NCBI GenBank assembly: GCA_963766725.1
Contig: CAVYBK010000006.1
Span: 475,779-539,778 of the forward strand
Direction: 5' to 3'
Source of the DNA: DATEOR01 sp963766725
Lineage (GTDB): Bacteria > Actinomycetota > Thermoleophilia > Gaiellales > Gaiellaceae
DNA: 64,000 bases
How positions within the stretch are numbered: position 1 is the stretch's first letter; every line of letters starts with the position of its first letter. The notes under the pieces are model-generated. The model was not told the DNA's origin. It made no database searches and worked only from the letters and a program-made list of their open reading frames with translations. This document shows, in pieces, positions 44,482 through 54,337 of this stretch. A program made the translations under genes and the position numbers.

Positions 44482-46212
44482 GTGAGGGGGCGCCTCGCAT
44501 GCCCCGTCGGCGACGTGCGGCACCCGAAGACGCTCGCCATCGTGCCGTGGGGTGACCTGGTGGAGGATTTCCTCGACGACATAGGGGTCTCGCTCCAGGG
44601 ATTCGCCGAGGAGATGACCGGGGGCTGGTTGTTCGGCTACATCGAGGCGCTGAGACGCACCGGGGTCGAAAGCATCGTCTTCTGCTTCTCGGCCAGGGTC
44701 GAGGAAACGACCTACCTCAGGCACCGGCAGACGGCGGCGCCGATCTGCGTCCTACCTGCGCCGGCGCGCTACAGGCGTCTCCGCGCACGCATGACCGACC
44801 CGTACGGATGGTCGGTAGCCGAGGTGTTCGGGGCGGCCGGTCGACGTCACCCCTCGACCTATGCCCTTGCACGTGACCTCGCGCCGTACCTCGCGACCCC
44901 GATCCGAGCCTTCGCCCGAGAGCTGAGGCGCTCGCAGTGCGACGCGATCCTCTGCCAGGAGTACGAGTCGCCTCGCTTCGACGTCTCAGTCGCCATCGGC
45001 CGCGTCCTTGGCATCGCCGTGTTCGCGACGTATCAGGGCGGAAGTTGGCAGCTCAGCCGTCTCGAGAAGTGCGTTCGTCCGTCCTCCCTCCGCCGAAGCC
45101 GCGCCCTGATCGTGGCCTCGTCGGTGGAAGCCCGGCGGGTGCGAGAGGCGTATGGGCTACCGGAGGCCAAGATCGCGCGCATCCCGAACCCGCTCGACCT
45201 CGAAGCGTGGTACCCGGCAGACCGGGACCGCGCGCGTGCTGAGCTCGGCATCGGAGCCGAGACGCGGCTCGCCGTCTGGCACGGGAGGATCGACGTCCGG
45301 ACGAAGGGTCTCGACCTCCTCCTCGAGGCCTGGCGGCTCGTTCGTGCCGCTCGGCCGGCCAAGGAGCTTGCCCTCCTGCTCGTCGGCACCGGGCGAGACC
45401 GGGATGTCCTGGCCGAGCAGCTGCGTCAGCTCCAGCTCCCTGACGTTCGATGGATCGACGAGTACCTCCTCGACAAGACAGCCATCCGCCGATACTTGTC
45501 CGCCGGCGACGTCTACGTTCTCCCGTCACGGTGGGAGGGATTTCCGGTCGCCCCCCTCGAGGCCATGGCCTGCGGCCTCCCGGTGGTCGCGACGAGCGCC
45601 CCAGGGATCGAGGACATCTTCGACCGCGGAGAGCAGTCAGGCGGGCTGGTCGTGCCCTCCGAGGATGCCGAGGAGCTCGCTCGATGCCTGAATCGCCTGC
45701 TCGGAGACGAGGCCGAGGCGCGGCTTCTCGGGGAGCGCGCTCGGCAGCGTGTCACCGACGCCTTCTCGCTCGAAGCGGTCGGTGCTGAGCTCCAGGGTCT
45801 CCTCTCGAACCGGTCGTGGTCCTCGGACGAACGATCCCGGCGAGGTGATCGAAAAGGAGCGGCCGGCGGCGATCGCGGTGCCGTTGGCTCGGCTTGGCCG
45901 CCTCGAGGAAGCCGATCAGCTCGCCGCGAGGGGCCCTTACGCCGAGCGTCCGCCCCGCGCTCACGTGCCGCGGCTGCGGCCGTCGGCGTGCCGGACGAAC
46001 CGGACGCCTCCCCAGGAACGCTCGCCGTCGCGGACGATCATCACCGCCGAGACGAGAGGCTGCGCCATCGGACGGCCGCCCGTCTCGCGGCGGCGGCTGG
46101 ACAGCACGCCGTCTCGTCCCAGCACTCGAGCGCCTTCGCCTCAGAAAGGAGTCACCGCCCGAGTCTGTGCTGCCGATCAGGCCGACGCGGTCCATCCGGG
46201 TACCGGTCGTAG
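44482..46212 (+). CDS. GT4 glycosyltransferase; extreme C-terminus probably misread
   Basis: AAGGAG precedes GTG 44482. Family sequence runs from LAIVPWGDLVEDFLDDIG to the GT-B C-terminal domain (VWHGRIDVRTKGLDLLLEAW, LLLVGTGRDRDVLAEQLRQL, the donor-site ExxxxE region PSRWEGFPVAPLEAMACGLP) and a final helix near 45830. The frame stays open to 46212, but the last ~120 residues are low-complexity and antisense to a GT2 remnant. A stop at 45846-45848 in another frame gives a more natural end, so one indel near 45800-45830 is likely. It is the last gene of the plus-strand operon. Confidence 0.82.
   Translation: MRGRLACPVGDVRHPKTLAIVPWGDLVEDFLDDIGVSLQGFAEEMTGGWLFGYIEALRRTGVESIVFCFSARVEETTYLRHRQTAAPICVLPAPARYRRLRARMTDPYGWSVAEVFGAAGRRHPSTYALARDLAPYLATPIRAFARELRRSQCDAILCQEYESPRFDVSVAIGRVLGIAVFATYQGGSWQLSRLEKCVRPSSLRRSRALIVASSVEARRVREAYGLPEAKIARIPNPLDLEAWYPADRDRARAELGIGAETRLAVWHGRIDVRTKGLDLLLEAWRLVRAARPAKELALLLVGTGRDRDVLAEQLRQLQLPDVRWIDEYLLDKTAIRRYLSAGDVYVLPSRWEGFPVAPLEAMACGLPVVATSAPGIEDIFDRGEQSGGLVVPSEDAEELARCLNRLLGDEAEARLLGERARQRVTDAFSLEAVGAELQGLLSNRSWSSDERSRRGDRKGAAGGDRGAVGSAWPPRGSRSARREGPLRRASAPRSRAAAAAVGVPDEPDASPGTLAVADDHHRRDERLRHRTAARLAAAAGQHAVSSQHSSAFASERSHRPSLCCRSGRRGPSGYRS
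45850..46068 (-). pseudogene. N-terminal remnant of a GT2 glycosyltransferase at the operon junction
   Basis: From ATG 46068 the minus strand reads MAQPLVSAVMIVRDGER, the canonical start of a GT2 enzyme, then changes frame. A second island reads RAPRGELIGFLEAA, matching the region before the DxD motif. The catalytic and C-terminal parts are missing, because the fragment ends against the 3' end of the convergent GT4 gene. It is either a deletion scar or a heavily frameshifted small gene. Confidence 0.45.
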
Positions 46213-47167
46213 ACGAGCGAGCATGGACGAGCCCCTGATCCGCCGCAGTGACACCCGCCAGGGAAAGACGATGAGTGCGGCGAGGTACCAGAGGCGCCAC
46301 GGGCCGTGCCGTGAGCGATGGAACCGCGCATGCACGTAGCACCATGCGCCTGCGTAGCATCGCTTCTGCTTGAGGTAATCCCGATGCTTCTCGACGAGTA
46401 GGAGGCGATACCGAAGCAGGGCGTCGCCTGCCTTGTCCGCCGTCGGCGTCAGATACTGAGTAACCAGCGGTGCATCGACGCTGATGAAATGGGCTCCGGC
46501 TAATGCTGCGCGGACGGCGAGGTCGAGCTCGGCGCACGCGACGGAACCTGACCATCGAAGCCGCCGAGAGTCGCGAAAGCCTCGGTTCGCGCCATAAGCG
46601 TGCAGCTCCCCAACATTCCCCAAGAATGCTCGCCGTCATCCCCTGAGAACGCCCAGCACATAATCCGCGACGATGGAGCCTGATCGGCTCGGGGGGCACA
46701 CGGCCGATGCCGAGACGCTCGAACGTCGGGTCCTGCTTGCCAGGCTGAACGACGAGCCGGTTCGCGTAGCAGAAGACGGGCGCGCCGGGATGCGTTGCTC
46801 GTACTCGACGATTCGCCGGTACTGCTGCTCGAGCCGGTCAGGCGCGCTCTCGTCATCGTCGTCGAAGAAATGCAATAAAAGCTCCCCGCGCGTCCGCCAG
46901 CACCGTGTTTCGTGCCTCGGCGACACCGCGGTTTTCGCTCGTGAGCGAATGAGAGCGAATCTCCGCATGCGTCCGCTCAAGCTTCCTCGAAGATTGTCGC
47001 GGAACCGTCGGTCGAGCCGTCATCGACGATGATGACCTCGCGCGCGTGTCCACGTCTGTGCTCAGAGCGCTTTCCACGGCACGCCGGATGGTGTCTTCCG
47101 CGTCGTAGCACGTGATCCCGATGGTGATGAGCGGCCGGCCGACGTCTCGGCCAGTGCTAACGGACAC
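46177..47167 (-). pseudogene. GT2 glycosyltransferase, at least six frame changes
   Basis: Starting at GTG 47167 (overlapping the upstream TAG as TAGTG), successive frames give GRPLITIGITCYDAEDTIRR, EVIIVDDGSTDGSATIFEEA, GVAEARNTVLADARG, LLHFFDDDDESAPDRLEQQ, VFCYANRLVVQPGKQD, GSCTLMARTEAFATLGGFD and a C-terminal segment (AELDLAVRAALAGAHFISVD ... YCYAG-type helix) ending at 46177. All pieces are in order and belong to one GT2 enzyme. As read it cannot be translated; the preserved sense suggests sequence error. Confidence 0.7.
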
Positions 47168-48337
47168 TAAACGCTCCCCCTCTGCAGCCCGACGGCGAAT
47201 CCGTGCAGCGCCCGCTTCACTCCGACTCTCTTGAGAGCGTCAATGAGGGCGCCGCTCCCGGGCACGGTTCTCCGAAGGAAGTCCGGCCGATCTCAGCATC
47301 ATCCGTTCGAGACGGAACGCGACCCGCCTGTTGATCCGGTCGTAGTGCAACTCGATCGCCTGCCTCCGCTCTCGGGTAAGACCCGGATACGGGCTCCAAC
47401 TCGCCTTCGCGGCTTCTCGAGATCGAACGGTGGGAAGGCCGGTACGCCATACGATGCCTGCAGGGCATCCAACTCCGGCTGGAGCGTTCTCAGGAGCTCC
47501 GGCGCGGTCGTCCGGCGACAGGAAGTCTTGATAAGAGGCGGGCTCCTCTCGACGCAATCCAATCTCTTCGTTGATGAGACGGAGGATTGCATCCTCCATG
47601 TGGCGCTCGCTGAACCTCGCAGTTCGATTCTTCAGTCTCTTGAATTCGAGGAGATCACGACGCGAGACGCTCATTAGCCTGGTTGTGCACGTGAGAAAAC
47701 TGAGAGACATCCTGGATGCCCAGCACGTTCATGACAAAGTCGCCGACGACGTCGTTCTTGACGGTGTCATAGAGCCGCACGGACGCAGTTCCTCCGGCCG
47801 AAGACGTCGGCCCACGAGCGCATGCAGGTGTCGTAGAGGAGCGCCGGTTCGATGAGAGAGAGAAACTCATCAAATGTGCTATCGATGATGCCTCTCTTGA
47901 CATGCTGGTTGTAGAGCGACTCTGCATATCGATCCGGCCGCCGGAAATAGCAACGATCTGACATGTCGCGATCTCGTCGGGGATCAACTCCCGCAACGCT
48001 CTCGACGAACATCTGGTCACGTTCTGGCGCGTTCGGCACGACCTGCTGCCGCTGCATCGCCAGCGTGAATGTTCCTTGCGTAGAAATTCTCTGCGGAGAT
48101 AAGAAGAGTGTCGGCACCGCACTGGCGTGCGGCCTTCACATGCTTGGCGAGAAACGCCTGTACCGCTCGATTATCGCCGGTGCACAGGGCGTTGGCGACG
48201 GCATTCGCCTGCCCCGAATCATGACGGCGTTGCGTAGTGGAAGCCGTATTCTGTCAGGCGTTGACGGTTGCGTGCAGGAACCGCTGCACCGCGCTCGTGC
48301 CGGTCTTAGGAGTGCCTATGTGAAGAATGAGTTTCAT
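47167..48337 (-). pseudogene. Sulfotransferase-like protein, multiple frame changes, low GC
   Basis: The ATG at 48337 (GGAG upstream) begins MKLILHIGTPKTGTSAVQRF, the PAPS-binding 5'-phosphosulfate loop of sulfotransferases. Further segments in shifting frames are DTLLISAENFYA, CYFRRPDRYAESLYNQHVKR, VRLYDTVKNDVVGDFVMNVL, RFSERHMEDAILRLINEE and a C-terminal tail ending GFAVGLQRGSV at TAG 47169-47167. At least five frame changes are needed. It would sulfate a sugar of the polymer. Two lines I counted (47881-48000) are about 55% GC against about 73% in 38401-38460, so this gene is a likely recent acquisition. Confidence 0.68.
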
Positions 48338-48346
48338 CGTTCTCCG

Positions 48347-49801
48347 TTATGTGGTCTGTGGAACGCCAGAACGCCGTGCAGAGCCGAAGACGCGCTCTTG
48401 GTTGAAGAAGACGAAGGCGCAAGCTGAAGAGAGAAGCAAGGCGAGCGTGAGAATCAGTAGGGCGGGACCCGGCAACTCCGGCAGCAGCGCCTTCACCGTC
48501 AGACAGAGACCGCTCGTCGCTGCGGTGACCACGAGGGGATGGAAGTGCGCCGCAGCGACGCTTCGAAGCGGTAGATCGATCGCGTACTTGACGATGACGA
48601 GCATGATCGCGAGCATCGAGGCCATGACCACGCCGATCACCGCGCAGATTGCCGTGAGGCCGTGGGGCGCTATCCACCAGATTCCGGCTATGAGCGCCGC
48701 CGCCCGGCAAATGTGAGCTGCCGGTTATCCAATATGGATGTCCGAGCGCCTGAAAGAGCGTCGCGCAGTTGCGCCAGGCGAGAGAGAAATACAACGTCCC
48801 GGACAGGATCGCGAACGGCACGACGGCCGCGTGCCATTTGGGCCCGAGCAGAAGATCGACCAGCTCGGGGGCGAAGATGACGCAAAAGGCACTGACGGGT
48901 AGCGTCAAGAGCGCGAGGAGAGAGAACGATTTCAGAAGCGCGCTCCGAAGCCTCGCCTCGTCTTGCTGAACCTTGGCCATGGCGGGGAAGACGGAGAGGC
49001 GGGCGATATTTCCGAACAGTGTCGTCGCCGTGTTCGTGAAAAACGACGCCCGCGTGTAGATGCCGAGTGTCGCCGTGCCGAGCACGCGGCCGATGATGAA
49101 CCTGTCGGAGTTCTGCGAGAGATAGACGAATGGTTGGTTCACAGTGAACCCAAGGCTCAGCCGCCAGAGCTCGCCAAAGGCGCGGCGCGAGAAGCGCGGC
49201 CACACGAGCAGCTTCCGCGCCGCAAAGCCCAGCGTCGCCGCGCTCACGACGATGTCGACTCGCCTGCATGGCGACGAGCGACCAGTACCCGAACCCGTAC
49301 CAGGCCAGCGGGATCGCGACGAGGAAGGTCGAGATCGTGAAGCTGAAGAGCGGGCGCATCGCCACGCTCTTGACCTGCATGTTGCGGGCAAGCAACGCCT
49401 CGCACAGCACGCTGAACGCTCCGAACGGCGTCAGCCAGGCGAGTACCTTCAGGATCTGCGTGAGCTCCGGGATCTGCAGGAGCTCCGCGATCAGAGGCGC
49501 GGCGAACCACATTCCCGACGCCGCCAGGAATGCCATGAAGAGGGCGCGAGAAAAAGGCCGTCGCCACGTGGTCGGGTCGCACTTCCTTGCGCTGAATCAG
49601 CGTCGGCGCGAGCCCCATTCCGTAAATCATCGACGCGAAGTCCATGGCGATCAGAGCGCCCGCGACGACTCCGTACTCGTGCGGCGTCAGGAGCCGGGCC
49701 AGGATGGCGACCGAGACGACGCGCAGGGCGAGCCGTGCGACGGACGCTCCACCGATCCACGCAGCGCCCTCGAGCGTTCGCTGTGTCAGGCTCTTTCTCA
49801 T
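48347..49801 (-). pseudogene. Wzx-type oligosaccharide flippase, several frame changes
   Basis: MOP-superfamily flippase that would move lipid-linked repeat units across the membrane. From ATG 49801: GAAWIGGASVARLALRVVSV, LTPHEYGVVAGALIAMDFAS; then in other frames FGAFSVLCEALLARNMQVKS, SLGFTVNQPFVYLSQNSDRF and GTATLGIYTRASFF; then a last pair of helices (HGLTAICAVIGVVMASMLAI) ending at 48347. Twelve or so helices can be pieced together with at least three frame changes. Its ATG overlaps the upstream GT4 stop (ATGA). Confidence 0.78.
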
Positions 49802-50981
49802 CTCGCCGACTCGATCAGGCTGCGATAGAGGGAGAGATGATGCTCCGCGACTCGGTCGATGCAGAAACGGTCGCGTACTGCCTTGCGCGCCTCCTCACCC
49901 ATCGCCCGGCGGCACTCTGCGGTCATCGCAAGCGACTTCTCGAGGCGCCTTGCGAGCGCCAGTCTCGTCTCCCGGCGGGAACAAGAAGCCCGGACACGCC
50001 CTCCTCCACGAGATCGTCGGCGCCGCTGACCCGCGAGACGACCGGCATCACGCCGCTGCTCATCGCCTCCAGGAGCGCATTGGACATGCCCTCGGAGCAC
50101 CGACGTGGACACGTAGACATCGGCCTCCTTCAGGTACGGCGTCACGTCCCCGACCGCACCCGTGAATGCGATCCGCCTCTCTTGCCCGAGGCGTCGGCTC
50201 AACGCTTCCAGCTCCGGGCGGCACAGTCCATCTCCAAGGATCGTCAGCTGGGCCGGCGCATCGGCCGGCAGGCCGGCAAACGCACAAATCGTCTGCTCGA
50301 CCGCCTTTTCGGCTTCGAGCCGGCCCATGGAGACGAAATGAACGACGCCGTTTCGGGACCGTTGCTCCTCATCGTGCGGAATCTCCACACCGTTCGGAAT
50401 CGCATGAACGCGCTCGCCCGCCACACCCCACCGTTCAGAGGTCCGCCTCGATTTCCTGGCTGTTGGCGACCCAGGCGGTCGTGTTCCGCGCGATGCTCCG
50501 CGCGAAGAACGAGCCGAGCAATCGCTTACGATGGACGACCGACAGGTCGAAATGGGCTTCGCCGCCGCGCCCAGGCTTCACGAGGACCGGCTTGCCCAGC
50601 CACTTTCCTGCGGTAACTGCTGGAAAGGCGTGCAGGCGGCCGTGGACGACGTAAATCACGTCGTAGCTACGCCTGTTTCGCCACAGCCAGGCGTAGATGC
50701 AACCGCACCACCACAGGAAGGCGTCGACGTGCCGCCCGCCCAGATTCGGGGCCGCGCGTAGGTGAAAGCGCCGTCACCTCGACGAGTCCCTCGCGCTCTT
50801 GCGCGGGCGTTCCCCCTGCGAGACGCGGCGCAAGCAGCGTCACGGCGGCTCCGCGCCGGGCGAGCGCTTGCGCCAACCGTCGTGTCTGTTGTGGGGCGCC
50901 GCCGAAGCTCTCGGGAAGATACGCCGGCAAGACCATGACGATTCGCGGAGCGCCGGTGCCGGGGAGAACGTTGGCCGTCAT
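49798..50981 (-). pseudogene. GT4 glycosyltransferase, several frame changes
   Basis: It begins at ATG 50981 (ATGA overlap with the upstream gene) with RIVMVLPAYLPESFGGAPQQ. The N-terminal Rossmann domain continues through YDVIYVVHGRLHAFPAVTAG and VANSQEIEADL. The donor domain reads VHFVSMGRLEAEKAVEQTIC, QLTILGDGLCRPELEALSRR, EGMSNALLEAMSSGVMPVVS and ends EHHLSLYRSLIESAR at 49798. At least four frame changes separate these blocks. GT-B, retaining, donor unknown. Confidence 0.75.
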
Positions 50982-52081
50982 GCAGATGAGAGCGCCTCCG
51001 CCACCTGGTGCCGGGCTGCCAGGACGTCGTAGTCCCGAAGCATGTCTTCGCGTGCCTGCTTGCCCAGGCGTTCGCGCAAACGAGGATCACTAGCAAGGCG
51101 GAGAATCGCGGTAGACGCGGTCCTCCGCAGTTGGTGCGGAAAGCTTCAGCATGTTTTGGTCGTCGCGACCGTAGTCGCGGATGCCGCCGACGTCGGCGGC
51201 AATCACCGGCAAACCCGCGAGCATCGCCTCGGCCACGACGATGCAAAAACCCTCCGCCTCGGAGAGGTTGAGGAAGATGTCCGCTTCGATCGCCTGTGTC
51301 ACCCAGTCGGCGCGGTAGCCGTGCAGGAGCACATGATCCTGAAGGCCCCGCTCCACGACCAGCGTCTCGATGGCCTGCCTGTCGGGGCCGTCGCCGTAGA
51401 CGTCGAGCGTCGCATCGACGCCTTGCCCGACGCAGACCATCGACTGCCGCCACCATCAGCGGTACGTTCTTGCGCGCGATGAGCCTTCCGGCAGCAGCGA
51501 GCCGAACGGCGAGGCCCCAATGCGTAGTCGGTCTTGAACGGCCCGTGACGCTCCGCGACGAAGAGGGGAATTACGTGACGTGCTCGGTCGGCGCGGTACG
51601 AAATAGCGGCGCGTTTCGTCGAGCGTCTCCTCGCAGTCGGCCCAGACTTCGTCGACGCGCCTCGACAGCAAATGCAATAGAGGCCCGTAGAGCCCCTGGA
51701 ACCGGCGGGCTCGGTATTCCGCAATGTGCTCGAAGGCCACACAGGTTAGGCGCGGCATCAATAACGCCGCCGTGCGACCGACGACATTCGCCTGCTTCAG
51801 GGAAAGCACCATCTTCTGCGGCCGAAACGCGAATGCAGTGCGCAGAATGCTGAAGAAGCCGACCGAGCACGCCCAGAGCGTCAAGGTGTCGCCGTTGCGT
51901 GACAAATTGGACCCGTTTGCCGAGCCTGGCGCCGATCTCGTCCGCGAGATCGCCTCGACCGCGGCAGAAGAGCAAGCACCCTGAGGTCGTGATCCTCGAA
52001 CGCCCCGTTCTCGACCAGCGTCAACAGTCCGTGTTCGGCGCCGCCTCGATCGAACCCGTTCAGCACATAGAGAATTCGCAT
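50978..52081 (-). pseudogene. GT4 glycosyltransferase, several frame changes
   Basis: ATG 52081 starts MRILYVLNGFDRGGAEHGLL, the glycine-rich acceptor loop of GT4 enzymes. Pieces in different frames: GDLADEIGARLGKRVQFVT, MVLSLKQANVVGRTAALLMP, RVDEVWADCEETLDETRRYF, then the donor domain ATLDVYGDGPDRQAIETLVV, NLSEAEGFCIVVAEAMLAGL with the ExxxxE motif, and a C-terminal helix ending HQVAEALSSA at TGA 50980-50978. Gene order and overlaps with neighbours are intact. Confidence 0.75.
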
Positions 52082-52091
52082 ACGGCGTGCC

Positions 52092-53064
52092 TCACGAGGA
52101 TGGTGGCGCGGAATGCCACGACTGCCGGAGGGCATGCCACGGCCTCTTGATCGCCTCGTAGCAGGGTCGTACGACAGAGGCTGGCGCGAGTAGGAGGACG
52201 ACGTTGGCCCAGGCGCGCCAATAGAGCGGGGCGAGGCGGATCGCGCAGAGGTGGTGATGCAGGGCCTTGCGCCATTCGCCTCTCATCGCACAGTCGACGC
52301 TGACCTTTGCGTGGACCCGACCCATTCGGCGGCCTGCAAGTGGTCTGAGCTCGGAATGGCGTGAGGCGAACTGCTGCGTTACCCGAGCGGCGTTCGGTAG
52401 CACAGCGTCGAGCCTCGCCGTGATCTGAGCCGGGATGGCGACGCTTGAAGGTGAAAGCGCCCGGCAGGTGGCAAAACCGCCAACTTGTGGCGACCCGCAG
52501 GCAGAACTCTGTGTCCTGACCAACGAGGAAGGATTCATCGAAGAGGCCGACGTCGTCGAAAACCGAGCGGCGAACGACAATCGTGGACAGAATGATCGGC
52601 CCGTCGTGCACGAAGTAATCGCGAAGCTGGTGAGCGCTTTCGGGGTTGAATCGGCGCACCGTGATGACCCGGCCGTCCGCCGCGTCATCGCGGGAAAAAT
52701 CGACGAAGTCGCCGTAGACGAGGCCAATGTTCGCGCCGCGTCCGAACGCGGGCAACTGGCGCTCAAGCTTCTGAGGCGTCCAGAAGTCGTCTCCATCAAG
52801 GAGGGCGATGAACTCGCCGCTCGCTTCGCCCACCGCGCGATTTCGCGCGGCGGGTCGCCCGAGCCCCGGCGTCTGGATGATCTTCAGTTTGTCGATCTCG
52901 CGATCCAGCCGCTCCAGGACGACCCGTGACCCATCCCGTGAGCCGTCGTCGACAACGATGATCTCCTCGACAGAATCGAAGATCGTCTGCGCCACCACAC
53001 TTCGGATGGCCTCCTCGATCATGCTCTCCTCGTCGTGGCACGTCATGAGGACCGAGACGCTCAA
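52092..53064 (-). CDS. GT2 glycosyltransferase, one frameshift
   Basis: From ATG 53064 the GT-A domain is intact for ~210 residues: SVSVLMTCHDEESMIEEAIR, IIVVDDGSRDGSRVVLER, RNRAVGEASGEFIALLDGDD, TIVVRRSVFDDVGLFDESFL, GQDTEFCLRVATSW. Near 52430-52450 the frame changes and the C-terminal ~115 residues follow (ARVTQQFASRHSELRPLAG, MRGEWRKALHHHLCAIRLAP) to the stop at 52092, 10 nt before the next gene. Inverting GT2 of the minus-strand Wzx/Wzy operon. Confidence 0.82.
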
Positions 53065-53094
53065 GAGGCTCCTCCCGCGAGTTGAAAGGCCGGC

Positions 53095-54337
53095 TTAGGA
53101 CGAGCCGGCAGGCCCGATCGGAGAGGCATTGGCGTGCGCGCCTGCGACAAGCGCCCCGCTCACCAGCTCCGGCAGGAGGGAGATGATGATCACACCGATG
53201 AAGGCCCGTGTTCCTGAGGCCTCTGTCCCGACAAAGAGCGCCAGGGGGATGAAGAGCAGGAGCGGCAGGACCCTCGCCTGGGCACCCGTCAGCCGGCCGC
53301 GATCGAGCGCGCCCCGCAGTACGCGCGAAAGCCTCACCCACGCGGCTGCCCAGATCAGCACGTAGAGGGAGAAACCGACCAATCCGTTCTCCGTCAGGAT
53401 CCGCTGGAACTCGCCGTGGATCGCGAGCAGCATGTCCTTCGGCGCGTTCGGATACGTCTCGCCGACGATCGTCTCGTACTGGTTGGTGCCGACGCCGAAG
53501 AGCGGATGCTCCGCGAACATCTGGGAAGAGACGTGCAAGGCGAAGGCGCGCTGAACGTCGCTGGGCGTGTCGCCCGGCAGATACCGGCCGGTGGCCAGCA
53601 CGTATTCGTAGTTGCCGGTTCCCCCTGGGTCGACGAGCGTTCGGATCTGCCTCTGCAGATACGGGTTCTCGACCACAGTCGAGAGCAAGAGCAACCCGAC
53701 GAAGGCCGCAGCGAGGGCCGGCACGATCAGAGCGAGCCGGCCGCGCGCGAAGAGTAGTGCGCTCAGGATGAGGTAGACGACCAGCGCTTTTCGCTCGCCC
53801 GACATCAAGAGCACCGGAAACAGTGCGACCCAGACGAAATGGAGGCTTCGGCGCTTTTCCGCCTCGGCGAACAGGATCAACCCGCCAGAACCACGGGCAG
53901 GAAGACGAACGAGAGGCGCGGGTCGGGGATCTGCTTCCATCCCACCCAGTAGCCGTGGGCGACGTGCCACACGATGGTGCCGAGCGCGATCGCGCCGATG
54001 CCGAGCAGCAAGCGCCGCGACAAGCGCTTCATGTCGAGTCGCGACGCCTCCTGGGCGACCAGGAAGGCGAACATCGTCACGACGAACACCTGCAGCGCTT
54101 CCCGCACGGTGTTCCGCGGCCCGCCGACGCGTGGCGGACACGACATGCCACGTGAGATACGGAAGCAGGAGCAACAGCCCGACCGGAACGCGGACGCCGC
54201 GCCGCGCCGCGATGAGCGGCCAGCCCAGCATTCCCAGCAAAATCAAGAACTCGAAAGGGCCGCACAAGGAGAAGTCCCGTCTCCATCCGAATCGGGACCA
54301 TCAGGCTCAGGACGGCAGCCGCCAGCAGCGCGTTCAA
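53095..54337 (-). pseudogene. O-antigen ligase/Wzy polymerase-like membrane protein, several frame changes
   Basis: The TTG at 54337 overlaps the upstream TGA (TTGA). Blocks in order: LNALLAAAVLSLMVPIRMET, FEFLILLGMLGWPLIAARRG, TVREALQVFVVTMFAFLVAQ, then a long intact stretch from GGLILFAEAEKRRSL through LMSGERKALVVYLILSALLF, the large periplasmic loop with HPLFGVGTNQYETIVGETYP and final helices to 53095. The polytopic layout with a periplasmic loop carrying 'GVGxNxY' is that of the Wzy_C/O-antigen ligase family. At least three frame changes. It would polymerise or attach the repeat units flipped by Wzx. Confidence 0.75.
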
